From the NCBI RefSeq assembly GCF_041224595.1, contig NZ_JBGFGN010000129.1, forward strand, positions 1 to 64,000: a stretch of DNA of 64,000 bases. The letters are read 5' to 3'. Positions within the stretch are counted from its first letter, which is position 1; every line of letters begins with the position of its first letter. Below are positions 1-7,957 of the stretch, piece by piece. The translations under genes were made by a program, and so were the position numbers. The notes under the pieces were generated by a model. That model worked only from the letters and a program-made list of their open reading frames with translations. It ran no database searches and was not told where the DNA came from. The stretch is from Donghicola sp041224595. Its GTDB lineage: Bacteria > Pseudomonadota > Alphaproteobacteria > Rhodobacterales > Rhodobacteraceae.

Positions 1-136
1 TCGGCTTCGGCTTCGGCTTCGGCTTCGGCTTCGGCTTCGGCTTCGGCTTCGGCTTCGGCTTCGGCTTCGGCTTCGGCTTCGGCTTCGGCTTCGGCTTCGG
101 CTTCGGCTTCGGCTTCGGCTTCGGCTTCGGCTTCGG
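1..136. repeat. Hexanucleotide tandem repeat (about 22.7 copies of TCGGCT)
   Basis: The first 136 bases are an uninterrupted TCGGCT repeat with no base change. Read on the minus strand it is GAAGCC and encodes alternating Glu-Ala inside the coding region described next. The array runs off the left edge, so its full length is unknown. Because the unit is six bases, gain or loss of copies keeps the reading frame. Perfect identity points to recent slippage, or possibly to assembly collapse or expansion. Confidence 0.97.
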
Positions 137-317
137 AAGAAGTGTCCTCTACAGCCTCAGCGCTGTCATCGTTTTTTTTGACGACATCTGCGGTCTCTTC
201 CGCAGGCGTTTCAGGGGCAACCGTCTCGGACTCTTGGGACTCTAGCTCAGCGCCGGTTTCCTGAATTTCGGACGACGCGTCCTGCGTCTCTTCCGGCTTG
301 GCTGGTTTTTGGTCCAT
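1..317 (-). CDS. Mitofilin-like / COG4223 family protein, N-terminal part (cut by window edge)
   Basis: The ATG is at 317, and 105 codons are visible before the window edge. The product starts MDQKPAKPEETQDASSEIQE and stays very acidic (Glu, Asp, Ser, Thr, Ala) up to a Lys-Lys-Asn patch. It then enters a Glu-Ala repeat of at least 22 dipeptides. It lies 67 bases downstream of hemD on the same strand, the usual place in Rhodobacteraceae for a mitofilin-domain inner-membrane protein whose N-terminal region is acidic and poorly conserved before a single membrane helix and coiled coil. The helix and the mitofilin domain are outside the window, so the family call rests on position and composition. 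It could also be another acidic low-complexity protein. Confidence 0.6.
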   Translation of the reverse strand, partial: MDQKPAKPEETQDASSEIQETGAELESQESETVAPETPAEETADVVKKNDDSAEAVEDTSSEAEAEAEAEAEAEAEAEAEAEAEAEAEAEAEAEAEAEAEAEAEA

Positions 318-384
318 GGTCGTCTCAACCCCCCTAAAATCAAATAGCCTTGCGAGCATTCTTTGCCGCAACTTAGCCCCTTAT

Positions 385-1113
385 TCAGGAGCTCACAATA
401 AATCCGTCCTCGTCAAATAGGCCAGCAATGCCCTTTGCCATAGCAGGACTATCCGCCCTTGACGCAATAATAATGGTTTTTGCCCATCCTTGCGGCAGTT
501 CCGATGCGACGGCCCAGCTTATCGCGACAACATAACGCGGGGCAGTCCCGGTCACTTGTTGCGCTAACAGCTTGGCACTCCGCGGAGAAAACAACGGCAA
601 GACCACCGGAGAAGTTCCATCAAGCAGCGTTTTTGCTTCTTCGGACAGGTCCACAGGATTCTGGGCATAGACCACTTTTTCACGCGTCAGAATACCATGA
701 GTCGACAAACGCTGTGCGACATCGCCCCGCGAAACTTCGCCTCGAAGGTGGAGCAGCGGGGCCTTTGGTCCCAGTCTCAGCAGCCCTTCAACCAGCCCTT
801 CCGCATCTTCGCCCATCTGCCGCGCATTGAACCCGGCCTGCGTCGCTACAGCAGTCGTTCGTTCACCCACCGCATAGACCGGCAAATCGCGGCGGTCGGT
901 TTTCGCGATCAGGCTCTCTACCCCATTTGCAGAGGTCACAATCAATCCCTTGATATGATCCAAGGGCAACAGATCGGGCAGGGGAGCAATGTCCAGAACT
1001 GGCGAGATCAGAACAGGCATCGGACAAGGCATCACCTGCGCCAATTCCATCGCAAACCGCTCGGCCCCTTCGCGCGGGCGCGTGATCAGGATCTTGGCGG
1101 CGGGACGGTCCAT
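385..1113 (-). CDS. hemD: Uroporphyrinogen-III synthase
   Basis: This 242-residue protein is of normal size for HemD, which cyclises hydroxymethylbilane to uroporphyrinogen III in the tetrapyrrole (haem, sirohaem, B12) pathway in the cytoplasm. The N-terminus has the typical ILITRPREGAERFA segment, followed by the weakly conserved two-lobed fold with a VTSANGVE segment (roughly residue 60) and a FSPRSAKLL segment in the second half. The frame stays open upstream across the start of tsaD, but ATG 1113 directly precedes the family's N-terminus and avoids that overlap. It is divergent from tsaD across 72 bases and probably cotranscribed with the mitofilin-like gene. Confidence 0.93.
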   Translation of the reverse strand: MDRPAAKILITRPREGAERFAMELAQVMPCPMPVLISPVLDIAPLPDLLPLDHIKGLIVTSANGVESLIAKTDRRDLPVYAVGERTTAVATQAGFNARQMGEDAEGLVEGLLRLGPKAPLLHLRGEVSRGDVAQRLSTHGILTREKVVYAQNPVDLSEEAKTLLDGTSPVVLPLFSPRSAKLLAQQVTGTAPRYVVAISWAVASELPQGWAKTIIIASRADSPAMAKGIAGLFDEDGFIVSS

Positions 1114-1185
1114 CAGGTCTCGGCATTGTAAGGTCTTTGTCCCAGTGCTACCTCGGGACAAACCGCCCTGCAATGAAAGAGACAG

Positions 1186-2274
1186 ATGTCCGACCTGACG
1201 ATCCTTGGTATCGAGAGCAGCTGTGACGACACCGGCGCCGCCATCGTGCGCGGGACGGCGGGCAATGCCCGTGTGATGTCGAACATCGTGATGGGGCAAG
1301 CCGAACTGCACGCGGCCTTTGGCGGTGTGGTCCCCGAGATTGCCGCCCGCGCCCATGCTGAAAAGGTCGATCTAGCGGTCAAGCAGGCCCTGTCCGAAGC
1401 GATGGTTTCCCTGTCCGAGGTTGATGCGATCGCCGTAACCGCAGGCCCCGGCTTGATCGGCGGTGTGCTGTCCGGCGTCATGTGCGCTAAGGGGATCGCG
1501 GCCGCTTTGGGCAAACCCTTGATCGGCGTAAACCATTTGGCAGGCCACGCTCTCACCCCGCGCCTGACCGACCGATTGACTTATCCCTATCTGATGCTGC
1601 TGGTCTCGGGAGGGCACTGTCAGTTCCTGATTGTGCGCGGACCGGACGAATTCAGCCGCGTTGGCGGCACCATCGACGACGCCCCCGGAGAGGCGTTCGA
1701 CAAAGTCGCCCGCCTGCTGGCGCTGCCCCAACCCGGCGGCCCCTCGGTCGAGGAACGGGCGCGCGATGGTGATCCGAAACGGTTCCGCTTCCCCCGTCCG
1801 CTCTTGGACCGCGAGGGCTGCGACATGTCTTACTCCGGCTTGAAAACCGCTGTCTTGCGCGCACGGGACGAGGTGATGACCGACAACACCCTGACCGCCC
1901 AAGACCAAGCTGACCTTTGCGCTGGCTTCCAAGAGGCTGTCACTGCCGTTCTGGCAGAGAAGACCCGCCGCGCCCTGCGGGTCTACATGGAGTTGAACCC
2001 CAGCCAGCCCATGATCGCCGTCGCGGGTGGGGTCGCCGCGAACCAAGCGATCCGCGCCTCATTAACCACAGTCGCCGAGGAAGCAGGCGCAGGCTTCACC
2101 GCGCCTCCCCTGAAGCTGTGCACCGACAACGGCGCGATGATCGCCTATGCGGGGCTGGAACGGTTCGCTTTGGGCGAGACTGACGACATGACCCTGCAAG
2201 CCCGCCCGCGCTGGCCCTTGGACAAAAAATCCGCGCCCATGATCGGCAGCGGCAAAAAGGGAGCCAAAGCATGA
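1186..2274 (+). CDS. tsaD: tRNA N6-threonylcarbamoyladenosine (t6A37) synthesis protein TsaD
   Basis: TsaD (Kae1/Gcp/OSGEP family, 362 residues) transfers threonylcarbamoyl to A37 of ANN-decoding tRNAs, working with TsaB, TsaC and TsaE. The sequence shows the N-terminal GIESSCDDTG, the EIAARAH and NHLAGH metal-ligand histidine segments, the LMLLVSGGH segment, GEAFDKVARLL, and the C-terminal LCTDNGAMIAYAG. Its partner tsaE is also in this window, at 12783. The start ATG opens a four-gene run (gpsA, YciI-like, EVE) joined by one- to four-base overlaps, so these are very likely one operon. Confidence 0.98.
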   Translation: MSDLTILGIESSCDDTGAAIVRGTAGNARVMSNIVMGQAELHAAFGGVVPEIAARAHAEKVDLAVKQALSEAMVSLSEVDAIAVTAGPGLIGGVLSGVMCAKGIAAALGKPLIGVNHLAGHALTPRLTDRLTYPYLMLLVSGGHCQFLIVRGPDEFSRVGGTIDDAPGEAFDKVARLLALPQPGGPSVEERARDGDPKRFRFPRPLLDREGCDMSYSGLKTAVLRARDEVMTDNTLTAQDQADLCAGFQEAVTAVLAEKTRRALRVYMELNPSQPMIAVAGGVAANQAIRASLTTVAEEAGAGFTAPPLKLCTDNGAMIAYAGLERFALGETDDMTLQARPRWPLDKKSAPMIGSGKKGAKA

Positions 2275-3227
2275 GCGTTTCGGTATTGGGGGCAGGGGCG
2301 TTCGGTACAGCGCTCGCCATCACTTTGGCCGAGCGCGGCGTCACCCTATGGGCCCGCGATCCGGATGCCGCCACCGCCATGCAAAAGACCCGTGAAAATG
2401 CCACACGGCTCAAGGGTATCCACCTGCCCGACGGCCTGACCGTCACCAGCGATCTGACCACCGCCTGTGCCGCCGACACGATTCTGATGGCTGTCCCGAT
2501 GCAGTCCATAGCTGCTTTTGTTGCTGAAAATACTGGCCTGCTGCGGGGCAAGACGCTTGTCGCTTGTTCCAAGGGCGTCGATCTGACCAGCCTGCGCGGC
2601 CCGACCGCTATTCTGGCCGAAGTCACGCGCGCCCCTGCGATCATCACAGGCCCCAGCTTTGCTATCGATATCGCAAGGGGCCTACCGACCGCGCTGACGC
2701 TGGCCTGTAAAAATCCAATCCTTGGCGAAGAGCTGCAAGAATCGCTTAGCTCCGCAACCATCCGCTTGTACCGCAGTACGGACCCTGTGGGCGCGGAACT
2801 TGGCGGCGCTCTGAAAAACGTCATCGCCATCGCGGCGGGGGCCGTAATGGGTGCGGGCCTTGGGGAATCCGCCCGCGCCGCCCTGATCACCCGTGGATTT
2901 GCCGAGATGATGCGGATCGCCGGACCGCTTGGTGCGATCCCCGAAACGCTAATGGGTTTGTCCGGATTTGGCGATCTGACGCTGACCTGCACGTCGCCAA
3001 CCAGCCGCAACTATGCTTATGGCTTCGCGCTGGGGCAGGGCGCGGACTATGATCCGACCATCACAGTCGAAGGCGCCGCGACCGCGCGCGCCGTTGCCCG
3101 TCTGGCCCATGACAAAGGCATCGACATGCCGATCACCTCGGTGGTTGCCGCGCTGGTCGAAGGCCGTCTAGATGTATCGCAGGGCATGCAAAAGCTGCTG
3201 TCCCGCCCATTAAAAGAGGAAATCTGA
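2271..3227 (+). CDS. gpsA: Glycerol-3-phosphate dehydrogenase [NAD(P)+]
   Basis: GpsA (318 residues) reduces dihydroxyacetone phosphate to sn-glycerol-3-phosphate, the first step of phospholipid synthesis. Residues 4-16 carry the Rossmann loop LGAGAFGTALA. The segments LVACSKGVD, GPSFAIDIARG and GALKNVIAIAAG follow, the last with the catalytic lysine near residue 185. The C-terminal helical domain includes GLSGFGDLTLTC and SRNYAYG. The start overlaps the tsaD stop by four bases (ATGA), an arrangement common in alphaproteobacteria. Confidence 0.98.
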   Translation: MSVSVLGAGAFGTALAITLAERGVTLWARDPDAATAMQKTRENATRLKGIHLPDGLTVTSDLTTACAADTILMAVPMQSIAAFVAENTGLLRGKTLVACSKGVDLTSLRGPTAILAEVTRAPAIITGPSFAIDIARGLPTALTLACKNPILGEELQESLSSATIRLYRSTDPVGAELGGALKNVIAIAAGAVMGAGLGESARAALITRGFAEMMRIAGPLGAIPETLMGLSGFGDLTLTCTSPTSRNYAYGFALGQGADYDPTITVEGAATARAVARLAHDKGIDMPITSVVAALVEGRLDVSQGMQKLLSRPLKEEI

Positions 3228-3499
3228 TGCTGTTTGCCCTGACCGCCCGTGACAAAGCTGGCGCCCTTGAGGTTCGCAAAGCCAACCGTGACGCACACCT
3301 TGCCTATATCAAAGACACAGGCGTCGTTGCCCAAGCCGGCCCTCTGCTGGATGCCGCAGGCGAGATGTGCGGATCGCTGGTCATTCTGGACGTCGATGAC
3401 ATGGACGCAGCGCAGGCTTGGGCCGCAGGCGACCCCTACAAAGCCGCTGATCTGTTCGAGTCCGTTGAAATTATCGCTTGGAAAAAGGTCATCGGCTGA
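3227..3499 (+). CDS. YciI family protein
   Basis: This 90-residue protein is of the YciI type (dimeric alpha/beta ferredoxin-like fold). It has the usual MLFALTARDKAGA start, a His near residue 24 in RDAHLAYIKD, and LDVDDMDAAQAWAAGDPYKAADLFESVEI near the end; the GDPY segment is the family hallmark. The biochemical role is not established for this branch. Its ATG shares one base with the gpsA stop, and the gene is regularly found between gpsA and an EVE-domain gene in this order of bacteria, so it is probably translated as part of the tsaD operon. Confidence 0.9.
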   Translation: MLFALTARDKAGALEVRKANRDAHLAYIKDTGVVAQAGPLLDAAGEMCGSLVILDVDDMDAAQAWAAGDPYKAADLFESVEIIAWKKVIG

Positions 3500-3921
3500 T
3501 GCGCTATTGGCTGATCAAATCCGAGCCCGACACGTGGTCTTGGGACGACCAAGTCGCCAAGGGCGACGCAGGCGAAGAATGGGACGGCGTGCGCAACTAC
3601 CAAGCTCGCAACTTTATGCGAGAGATGAGGGTCGGGGACCTCGGGTTCTTCTACCACTCGCAAAAAGACAAAGCGATTGTCGGGGTGGTCGAAGTGATCG
3701 CCGAGAGCCATCCCGACAGCTCAACTGACGATCCACGCTGGGATTGCGTGGACATAAAGGCCGTCGGGCCATTCGCGACGCCAGTCACGCTGGATCAGGT
3801 CAAAGCGGATGAACGACTGGCGCAAATGGCGCTGGTAAAACAGTCGCGCCTCTCGGTCCAGCCTGTGACGGAAGAAGAATGGAAACTTCTCTGCGATTTG
3901 GGTGGCTATCCAGTATCCTGA
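3499..3921 (+). CDS. EVE domain-containing protein
   Basis: The 140-residue product is almost entirely one EVE (PUA-like) domain. It begins MRYWLIKSEPDTWSWDD and includes WDGVRNYQARNFMREM and LGFFYHSQKDKAIVGVVEV, the aromatic-cage and nucleic-acid-binding core. EVE domains are proposed to read modified bases in DNA or RNA. Placement directly after t6A synthesis and metabolic genes fits an RNA-linked housekeeping role, but this is inference. An ATG seven codons upstream would overlap YciI more deeply. ATG 3499 fits the family start and shares one base with the previous stop. Confidence 0.92.
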   Translation: MRYWLIKSEPDTWSWDDQVAKGDAGEEWDGVRNYQARNFMREMRVGDLGFFYHSQKDKAIVGVVEVIAESHPDSSTDDPRWDCVDIKAVGPFATPVTLDQVKADERLAQMALVKQSRLSVQPVTEEEWKLLCDLGGYPVS

Positions 3922-3950
3922 GCGCATTCTGCGTTTAGGAGGACCCACTC

Positions 3951-4352
3951 ATGGGCATTTTCTCGGTACTTATTGCCGCCGCTGCCGCTTGGCTGTTCGG
4001 AGCGGCCTATTACATGAAGCTCTCAAAACAATGGATCGCGGCAACCGGCATGGCCGTTGATGAAAACGGTAAGCCTGTTGGAAGCGACAACCCGCTGCCA
4101 TATCTGCTCTCTGCGCTTGCGATGATCCTCGTGGCAGGAATGATGCGGCACGTATTTGCTTCCTCTGGCGTGGCCAGCTTCGGCGGTGGTCTCGCATCAG
4201 GTCTTGGCATCGGGCTGTTTTTCATTTCCCCTTGGATCATGATCAACAACGCCTACGAAGGACGGCCGTTTACATTGACGGCAATCAATAGCGGCTACGC
4301 GATCAGCGGGTGCGCCATCATTGGCGCGATCTTGGGGTTGTTTTTAAGATGA
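3951..4352 (+). CDS. DUF1761 family small membrane protein
   Basis: This 133-residue membrane protein resembles the DUF1761 family. It starts MGIFSVLIAAAAAWLFGAAYY and has about four hydrophobic helices (approx. residues 3-20, 48-66, 75-97 and 110-132) with a short polar loop SKQWIAATGMAVDENGK after the first. The family commonly shows the W-x-G-xx-YY element in the first helix, seen here. Function is unknown. A good ribosome-binding site (AGGAGG) precedes ATG 3951, and the gene stands 29 bases after the EVE gene, so it may be the last member of that operon. Confidence 0.8.
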   Translation: MGIFSVLIAAAAAWLFGAAYYMKLSKQWIAATGMAVDENGKPVGSDNPLPYLLSALAMILVAGMMRHVFASSGVASFGGGLASGLGIGLFFISPWIMINNAYEGRPFTLTAINSGYAISGCAIIGAILGLFLR

Positions 4353-4355
4353 AGC

Positions 4356-4388
4356 GGGGTCCGGCCAAACCCGTGGCCGAACCCCTTT
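4356..4388 (+). terminator. Probable terminator after the tsaD-gpsA operon
   Basis: GGGGTCCGGCCA at 4356 and TGGCCGAACCCC ending at 4385 pair over 12 positions with one mismatch around a six-base loop, followed by only TTT then CCCC. The position just after the DUF1761 stop supports termination, but the short T run makes it weak. A second weaker hairpin (CCCCTT/AAGGGG, 4466-4490, then CATTTTATT) follows. Confidence 0.5.
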
Positions 4389-4503
4389 CCCCACATGCTC
4401 CCACACACGCGATGGATTGGTTCGGCCGTACTAGCCTGTTGAGTTATGAATAGACCGTGCGCTGTCCCCTTAGCAAACAAATAGAAGGGGGCATTTTATT
4501 CGA

Positions 4504-5157
4504 TTACAGATCGACCCGAAAAATAACCCACACCATTAGCCCCATCATCATCGGCATCCCCAGATTTTTTGCGTACCATTCGCCGCTGTGACGTTCTGGG
4601 TCTTTGCGCTTCATCACAGTCGCCCAACCGATCGGAACAGCGATCAAAATTGCGGTTAGAAGCGGCGTATTCTGGGTCGACAACATGAGCATGCAGAAAG
4701 CGGGTCCCAGTACCGGATAGGCCATCACCCAAATCCGTTGAAATTTGGAGCGCGCGTTTTCGTCTGGGGCCTCGAATTCAGAGGCGACTGCTGGATCAGT
4801 TGGGCGGGCAAAGAGGGCGCTGAACGTTCCGAAAACGCTAAAAGCAATCAACCACCCGACTGTCAGCCGAACCGGTTGCGAGTCATCGAGGATATCAAAA
4901 AACACGGTAACCGCAGCGAACCAGATGCCTTGCTGTGCGCCATAGACAACTCTTTGCAAAGAGAACCCTTTGGGCAGATCGATCGTCAAAGCAGAGTGCT
5001 GAAAGAGAAGCAAATACGAGGCAAATGCGAAGTAGGCTGACGCCGCCAAAGCATAATCACCGCGAAAACCTTGCCATAGTGCCAGGCCCCAGCCGATCAG
5101 ACCAAATAAGGGCGTGAATAAGAGTGGCGTGATGTAAGAAGGTTTCCGAAGTTCCAT
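4504..5157 (-). CDS. Multi-pass membrane protein of unknown function
   Basis: I do not recognise a family. The 217-residue protein has about six hydrophobic segments, near residues 10-28, 34-52, 73-92, 98-116, 143-160 and 163-178, plus a C-terminal hydrophobic stretch. A soluble acidic loop (DPAVASEFEAPDENARSKFQ) lies near residue 125. The N-terminus MELRKPSYITPLLFTPLFG and the short C-terminal tail give no motif. It stands alone on the minus strand, convergent with the DUF1761 gene, and is followed by no obvious operon partner. An integral inner-membrane location is the only safe conclusion. Confidence 0.7.
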   Translation of the reverse strand: MELRKPSYITPLLFTPLFGLIGWGLALWQGFRGDYALAASAYFAFASYLLLFQHSALTIDLPKGFSLQRVVYGAQQGIWFAAVTVFFDILDDSQPVRLTVGWLIAFSVFGTFSALFARPTDPAVASEFEAPDENARSKFQRIWVMAYPVLGPAFCMLMLSTQNTPLLTAILIAVPIGWATVMKRKDPERHSGEWYAKNLGMPMMMGLMVWVIFRVDL

Positions 5158-5171
5158 GAGCTCAAAGCGTT

Positions 5172-5194
5172 AAAAGCGGGCAAAAAAGCCCGCC
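5172..5194 (-). terminator. Intrinsic terminator of the DUF2853 gene
   Basis: GCGGGC (5176-5181) and GCCCGC (5188-5193) form a perfect stem with a six-base loop. Read on the minus strand it is followed immediately by TTTT. It lies 24 bases beyond the stop of the DUF2853 gene. Confidence 0.75.
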
Positions 5195-5217
5195 CTATTG
5201 GTTAAGATGCTGATAGA

Positions 5218-5559
5218 TCAGCCGTAAACCGATTCTTTCCCGAAATGTTTGACAAGTAGGTAATACATCACCGCGCGGTACTTGTTGCGTTCGGACCGGC
5301 CATACGTCTCGATCACCGACTGGATCGCATCCATTAATTCAGGACCATCGGACAGGCCGAGTTTCTTCATCAGGAAGCTCTTCTTGACGGTTTCCAGCTC
5401 GGATGGCTGGCTGCCTGCGACGGTCGAGGCATCAGCATTGTAGATCGATGGACCGCAGCCAATCGTGACTTTTTTCAAGAGGTCCATGTCCGGTTCTGTC
5501 CCGCATTTCTCGCGTAGATCCTCGGCATACTTGGCGATCAGATCGTCACGTTTTCCCAT
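5218..5559 (-). CDS. DUF2853 family protein
   Basis: This 113-residue soluble helical protein matches DUF2853. It starts MGKRDDLIAKYAEDLREKCG and includes CGPSIYNADASTVAGS, the hallmark of the family, and ends in a helical YRAVMYYLLVKHFGKE segment. No function is known. The frame is open 38 codons further upstream, but ATG 5559 has a good ribosome-binding site (GGAGAG six bases upstream) and matches the family's start. It is flanked by its own terminator and by that of the PRC-barrel gene upstream, so it is probably transcribed alone. Confidence 0.88.
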   Translation of the reverse strand: MGKRDDLIAKYAEDLREKCGTEPDMDLLKKVTIGCGPSIYNADASTVAGSQPSELETVKKSFLMKKLGLSDGPELMDAIQSVIETYGRSERNKYRAVMYYLLVKHFGKESVYG

Positions 5560-5675
5560 ATCGTCTCTCCCATCTCGGGCGCACGGCCCACACTCGCTAT
5601 ACTTGCACGAAAATCGTAAGAGCGGGGTTGCCGTCCAGACAAGAAAATTCTGCGCGCAGGCCGTTCTGAGCACAG

Positions 5676-5703
5676 AAAAGGGCGCGCCACATCTGGCGCG
5701 CCC
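5676..5703 (-). terminator. Intrinsic terminator of the PRC-barrel gene
   Basis: GGGCGCGCC (5680-5688) and GGCGCGCCC (5695-5703) form a perfect nine-base stem with a six-base loop. On the minus strand it is followed by TTTTCTG. It lies 23 bases after the stop of the PRC-barrel gene. Confidence 0.85.
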
Positions 5704-5726
5704 AAATCAAACCGATGCACGATCTA

Positions 5727-6302
5727 TCACGAGTTGTCAGGCATGCCCGGGGCGACGGTTCCGTTCATCGCGTTTGCGATTACCATGTCACCAGGCAGGC
5801 TTTCAATTGCGCTCTCATCGATCTGCGGCATCTGCTTCAGGGCATCAGCGTCCTGCGACAGGATCAGCGTTTCATCTTCTGCGACGGCAAAATCATTCAG
5901 GGGCAAGGCGACCGTGTATTCACCCAGACCCAAGAAACCGCCTACGCCGACCACGGCCTCGACTCCTGTTTCACCTGCGATCACGTAGTCAATCTCGCCA
6001 ACATCTTCGCCATTGATTGCCTCAACTTCCATCCCGATGACGTCATCAACGGTCTTCTGGGCCAGTGCCATCTCGGTGGTGCCTTCGTCCATCGGCATCA
6101 CCGGAGCAGCGTCAGCTTGGGTGCCCATGTCCGTGGTGGTGCCGATCGCGGTGTCACCGTCCATGGGTTGTTCCATCATGATCTGACCATCAACCTCGGT
6201 CTGAGCATCCATGTCTGTGTTGCTCATCTCTGCATAAGCTGCGCCAGTCATCAAAGCGGTGGTGGCAGCGGCGGTCATCAGTTTGGTCATAAAGGTCATC
6301 AT
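5727..6302 (-). CDS. Secreted PRC-barrel domain protein
   Basis: The 191-residue product starts MMTFMTKLMTAAATTALMTG followed by AAYA, a classical Sec signal peptide with a likely cut after AYA near residue 24. A Met/Asp/Gln/Thr-rich acidic linker follows. A single PRC-barrel (TVDDVIGMEVEAINGEDVGE) begins near residue 100, with GVGGFLGLGEYTVALPL behind it. PRC-barrels mediate protein or RNA contacts, and periplasmic versions are common in alphaproteobacteria without a known role. The start is chosen from the signal peptide and the AGAAGGAAAA ribosome-binding site. ATG 6299 is an equal alternative. Confidence 0.85.
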   Translation of the reverse strand: MMTFMTKLMTAAATTALMTGAAYAEMSNTDMDAQTEVDGQIMMEQPMDGDTAIGTTTDMGTQADAAPVMPMDEGTTEMALAQKTVDDVIGMEVEAINGEDVGEIDYVIAGETGVEAVVGVGGFLGLGEYTVALPLNDFAVAEDETLILSQDADALKQMPQIDESAIESLPGDMVIANAMNGTVAPGMPDNS

Positions 6303-6334
6303 GGTTTTCCTTCTCCAGTTGCAGTGTGGAGGAG

Positions 6335-6372
6335 AAACAGAAAAGCTCCGGCGAATGTTTCCGCCGGAGCTT
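6335..6372 (-). terminator. Intrinsic terminator of ahcY
   Basis: AAGCTCCGGCG (6343-6353) and CGCCGGAGCTT (6362-6372) make a perfect 11-base stem with an eight-base loop. Read on the minus strand it is followed by TTCTGTTTC. It lies about 70 bases after the ahcY stop and just upstream of the PRC-barrel gene start, so that gene should have its own promoter. Confidence 0.8.
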
Positions 6373-6375
6373 GGA

Positions 6376-6393
6376 ATCGCCAAATTTGGCGAT
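6376..6393. promoter_or_regulatory. Perfect 18-bp palindrome ATCGCCAAATTTGGCGAT
   Basis: The sequence is its own reverse complement with no spacer. It lies between the ahcY stop and the ahcY terminator and about 75 bases upstream of the PRC-barrel start. Unspaced palindromes of this length are often dimeric repressor sites. It could equally be a minor hairpin in the ahcY 3' end. No regulator is identified. Confidence 0.4.
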
Positions 6394-6444
6394 AACTTGC
6401 TGTGACTGCGGGGAAACCCTGTGCAGGTTCCCGCCGACAGCCTG

Positions 6445-7833
6445 TTAGTAACGGTAATGTTCCGGCTTGAACGGGCCTTCGGGGGTCACGCCGATATAGT
6501 CCGCTTGATCTTTGTCCAGAGTGGTCAGCTTCACGCCGATCCGGTCGAGGTGCAGGCGAGCCACCTTTTCATCCAGATGCTTGGGCAGAATGTAGACCTT
6601 GTTGTCGTACTCGTCGCCTTTGGTCCACAGCTCGATCTGAGCCAGAACCTGATTGGTGAACGATGCAGACATCACGAACGAGGGGTGACCTGTCGCGTTG
6701 CCTAGGTTCAGCAGACGGCCTTCGGACAACAAGATGATCTTGGCGCCGCTCGGCATCTCGATCATGTCCACTTGGTCTTTGATGTTGGTCCACTTGTGGT
6801 TCTTCAGGTTGGCAACCTGAATTTCGTTGTCGAAGTGGCCGATGTTACCGACGATCGCCATGTTCTTCATCTCGCGCATGTGCTCGATGCGGATGACGTC
6901 TTTGTTGCCGGTGGTGGTGATAAAGATGTCTGCGGTGTCCACGACGTCTTCCAGCAGGACGACTTCAAAGCCGTCCATGGCCGCCTGTAGTGCACAGATC
7001 GGGTCAACTTCGGTGACTTTGACACGGGCCCCAGCGCCGCGCAGCGATGCGGCCGAGCCTTTGCCCACGTCACCATAGCCACAGACCACAGCCACTTTGC
7101 CGGCCATCATCACGTCAGTGGCGCGGCGGATGCCATCAACCAGCGACTCTTTACAGCCGTACTTGTTGTCAAACTTCGACTTGGTGACCGAGTCGTTAAC
7201 GTTGATCGCGGGGAAGGGCAGTTGGCCGTCACGCACCAGTTGGTACAAACGGTTGACGCCTGTGGTGGTTTCCTCGGACACGCCTTTGATCTGGTCGCGC
7301 ACCTTGGTGAACCAGCCGGGGCTCTGTTCCATACGCTTCTTGATCTGCGCTTTGATGACTTCTTCTTCCTCAGACGAGGGGACAGGAATGATGTCTTCTC
7401 CAGCTTCGGCGCGGGCACCAAGCAGAACATACAGGGTCGCGTCGCCACCATCGTCGAGGATCATGTTCGGGCCCTCTTCGAACATGAAGGACTTGTCGAG
7501 ATAGTCCCAATGCTCTTCGAGGGTCTGACCTTTGATCGCGAACACAGGGATGCCTGCTTCGGCAATCGCCGCGGCCGCGTGGTCTTGGGTCGAGAAAATG
7601 TTGCAGGATGCCCAACGGACGTCCGCACCCAGCGCCGCCAGCGTTTCGATCAGAACCGCGGTCTGGATAGTCATGTGCAGCGAACCAACGATGCGCGCAC
7701 CCTTCAGCGGCTGGCTGTCACCGTATTCTTCGCGCAGCGCCATCAGGCCCGGCATTTCGGTCTCGGCGATGTCCAGTTCTTTGCGACCAAAGGCGGCCAG
7801 TGAAATGTCCTTGACGATGTAGTCGTTAGCCAT
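6445..7833 (-). CDS. ahcY: Adenosylhomocysteinase (S-adenosyl-L-homocysteine hydrolase)
   Basis: AhcY (462 residues) hydrolyses S-adenosylhomocysteine to adenosine and homocysteine, relieving product inhibition of methyltransferases. It shows the substrate domain (SLHMTIQTAVLIETL, then WASCNIFSTQDHAAAAI with the active-site Cys region), NVNDSVTKSKFDN with the catalytic Lys/Asp segment, the NAD-binding GYGDVGKGSA near residue 250, and the C-terminal KPEHYRY that closes over the NAD of the partner subunit. A clear AAGGAG precedes ATG 7833. In R. capsulatus ahcY is linked to the regA locus (there with hvrA); here it is separated from regA by an HD hydrolase gene. Confidence 0.98.
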   Translation of the reverse strand: MANDYIVKDISLAAFGRKELDIAETEMPGLMALREEYGDSQPLKGARIVGSLHMTIQTAVLIETLAALGADVRWASCNIFSTQDHAAAAIAEAGIPVFAIKGQTLEEHWDYLDKSFMFEEGPNMILDDGGDATLYVLLGARAEAGEDIIPVPSSEEEEVIKAQIKKRMEQSPGWFTKVRDQIKGVSEETTTGVNRLYQLVRDGQLPFPAINVNDSVTKSKFDNKYGCKESLVDGIRRATDVMMAGKVAVVCGYGDVGKGSAASLRGAGARVKVTEVDPICALQAAMDGFEVVLLEDVVDTADIFITTTGNKDVIRIEHMREMKNMAIVGNIGHFDNEIQVANLKNHKWTNIKDQVDMIEMPSGAKIILLSEGRLLNLGNATGHPSFVMSASFTNQVLAQIELWTKGDEYDNKVYILPKHLDEKVARLHLDRIGVKLTTLDKDQADYIGVTPEGPFKPEHYRY

Positions 7834-7957
7834 GGGAGGCTCTCCTTCGATCTAGCGTCTTTTGCCGGTCGAAATAGCATTCAAGACCCCAACCGACAAT
7901 GCAGATAGAAAAATGCATTTTTACTGTTTCAACAATGGAAACATTATCCTAAAGTGT

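Noticed and set aside
1..136. CRISPR array at the left edge
   Set aside because: The repeat is a simple hexamer without spacers and codes a Glu-Ala tract in frame.
7834..7957. SAH or SAM-type riboswitch ahead of ahcY
   Set aside because: I looked for the conserved cores but could not match them; the leader has no defensible pairing beyond the GNRA hairpin.
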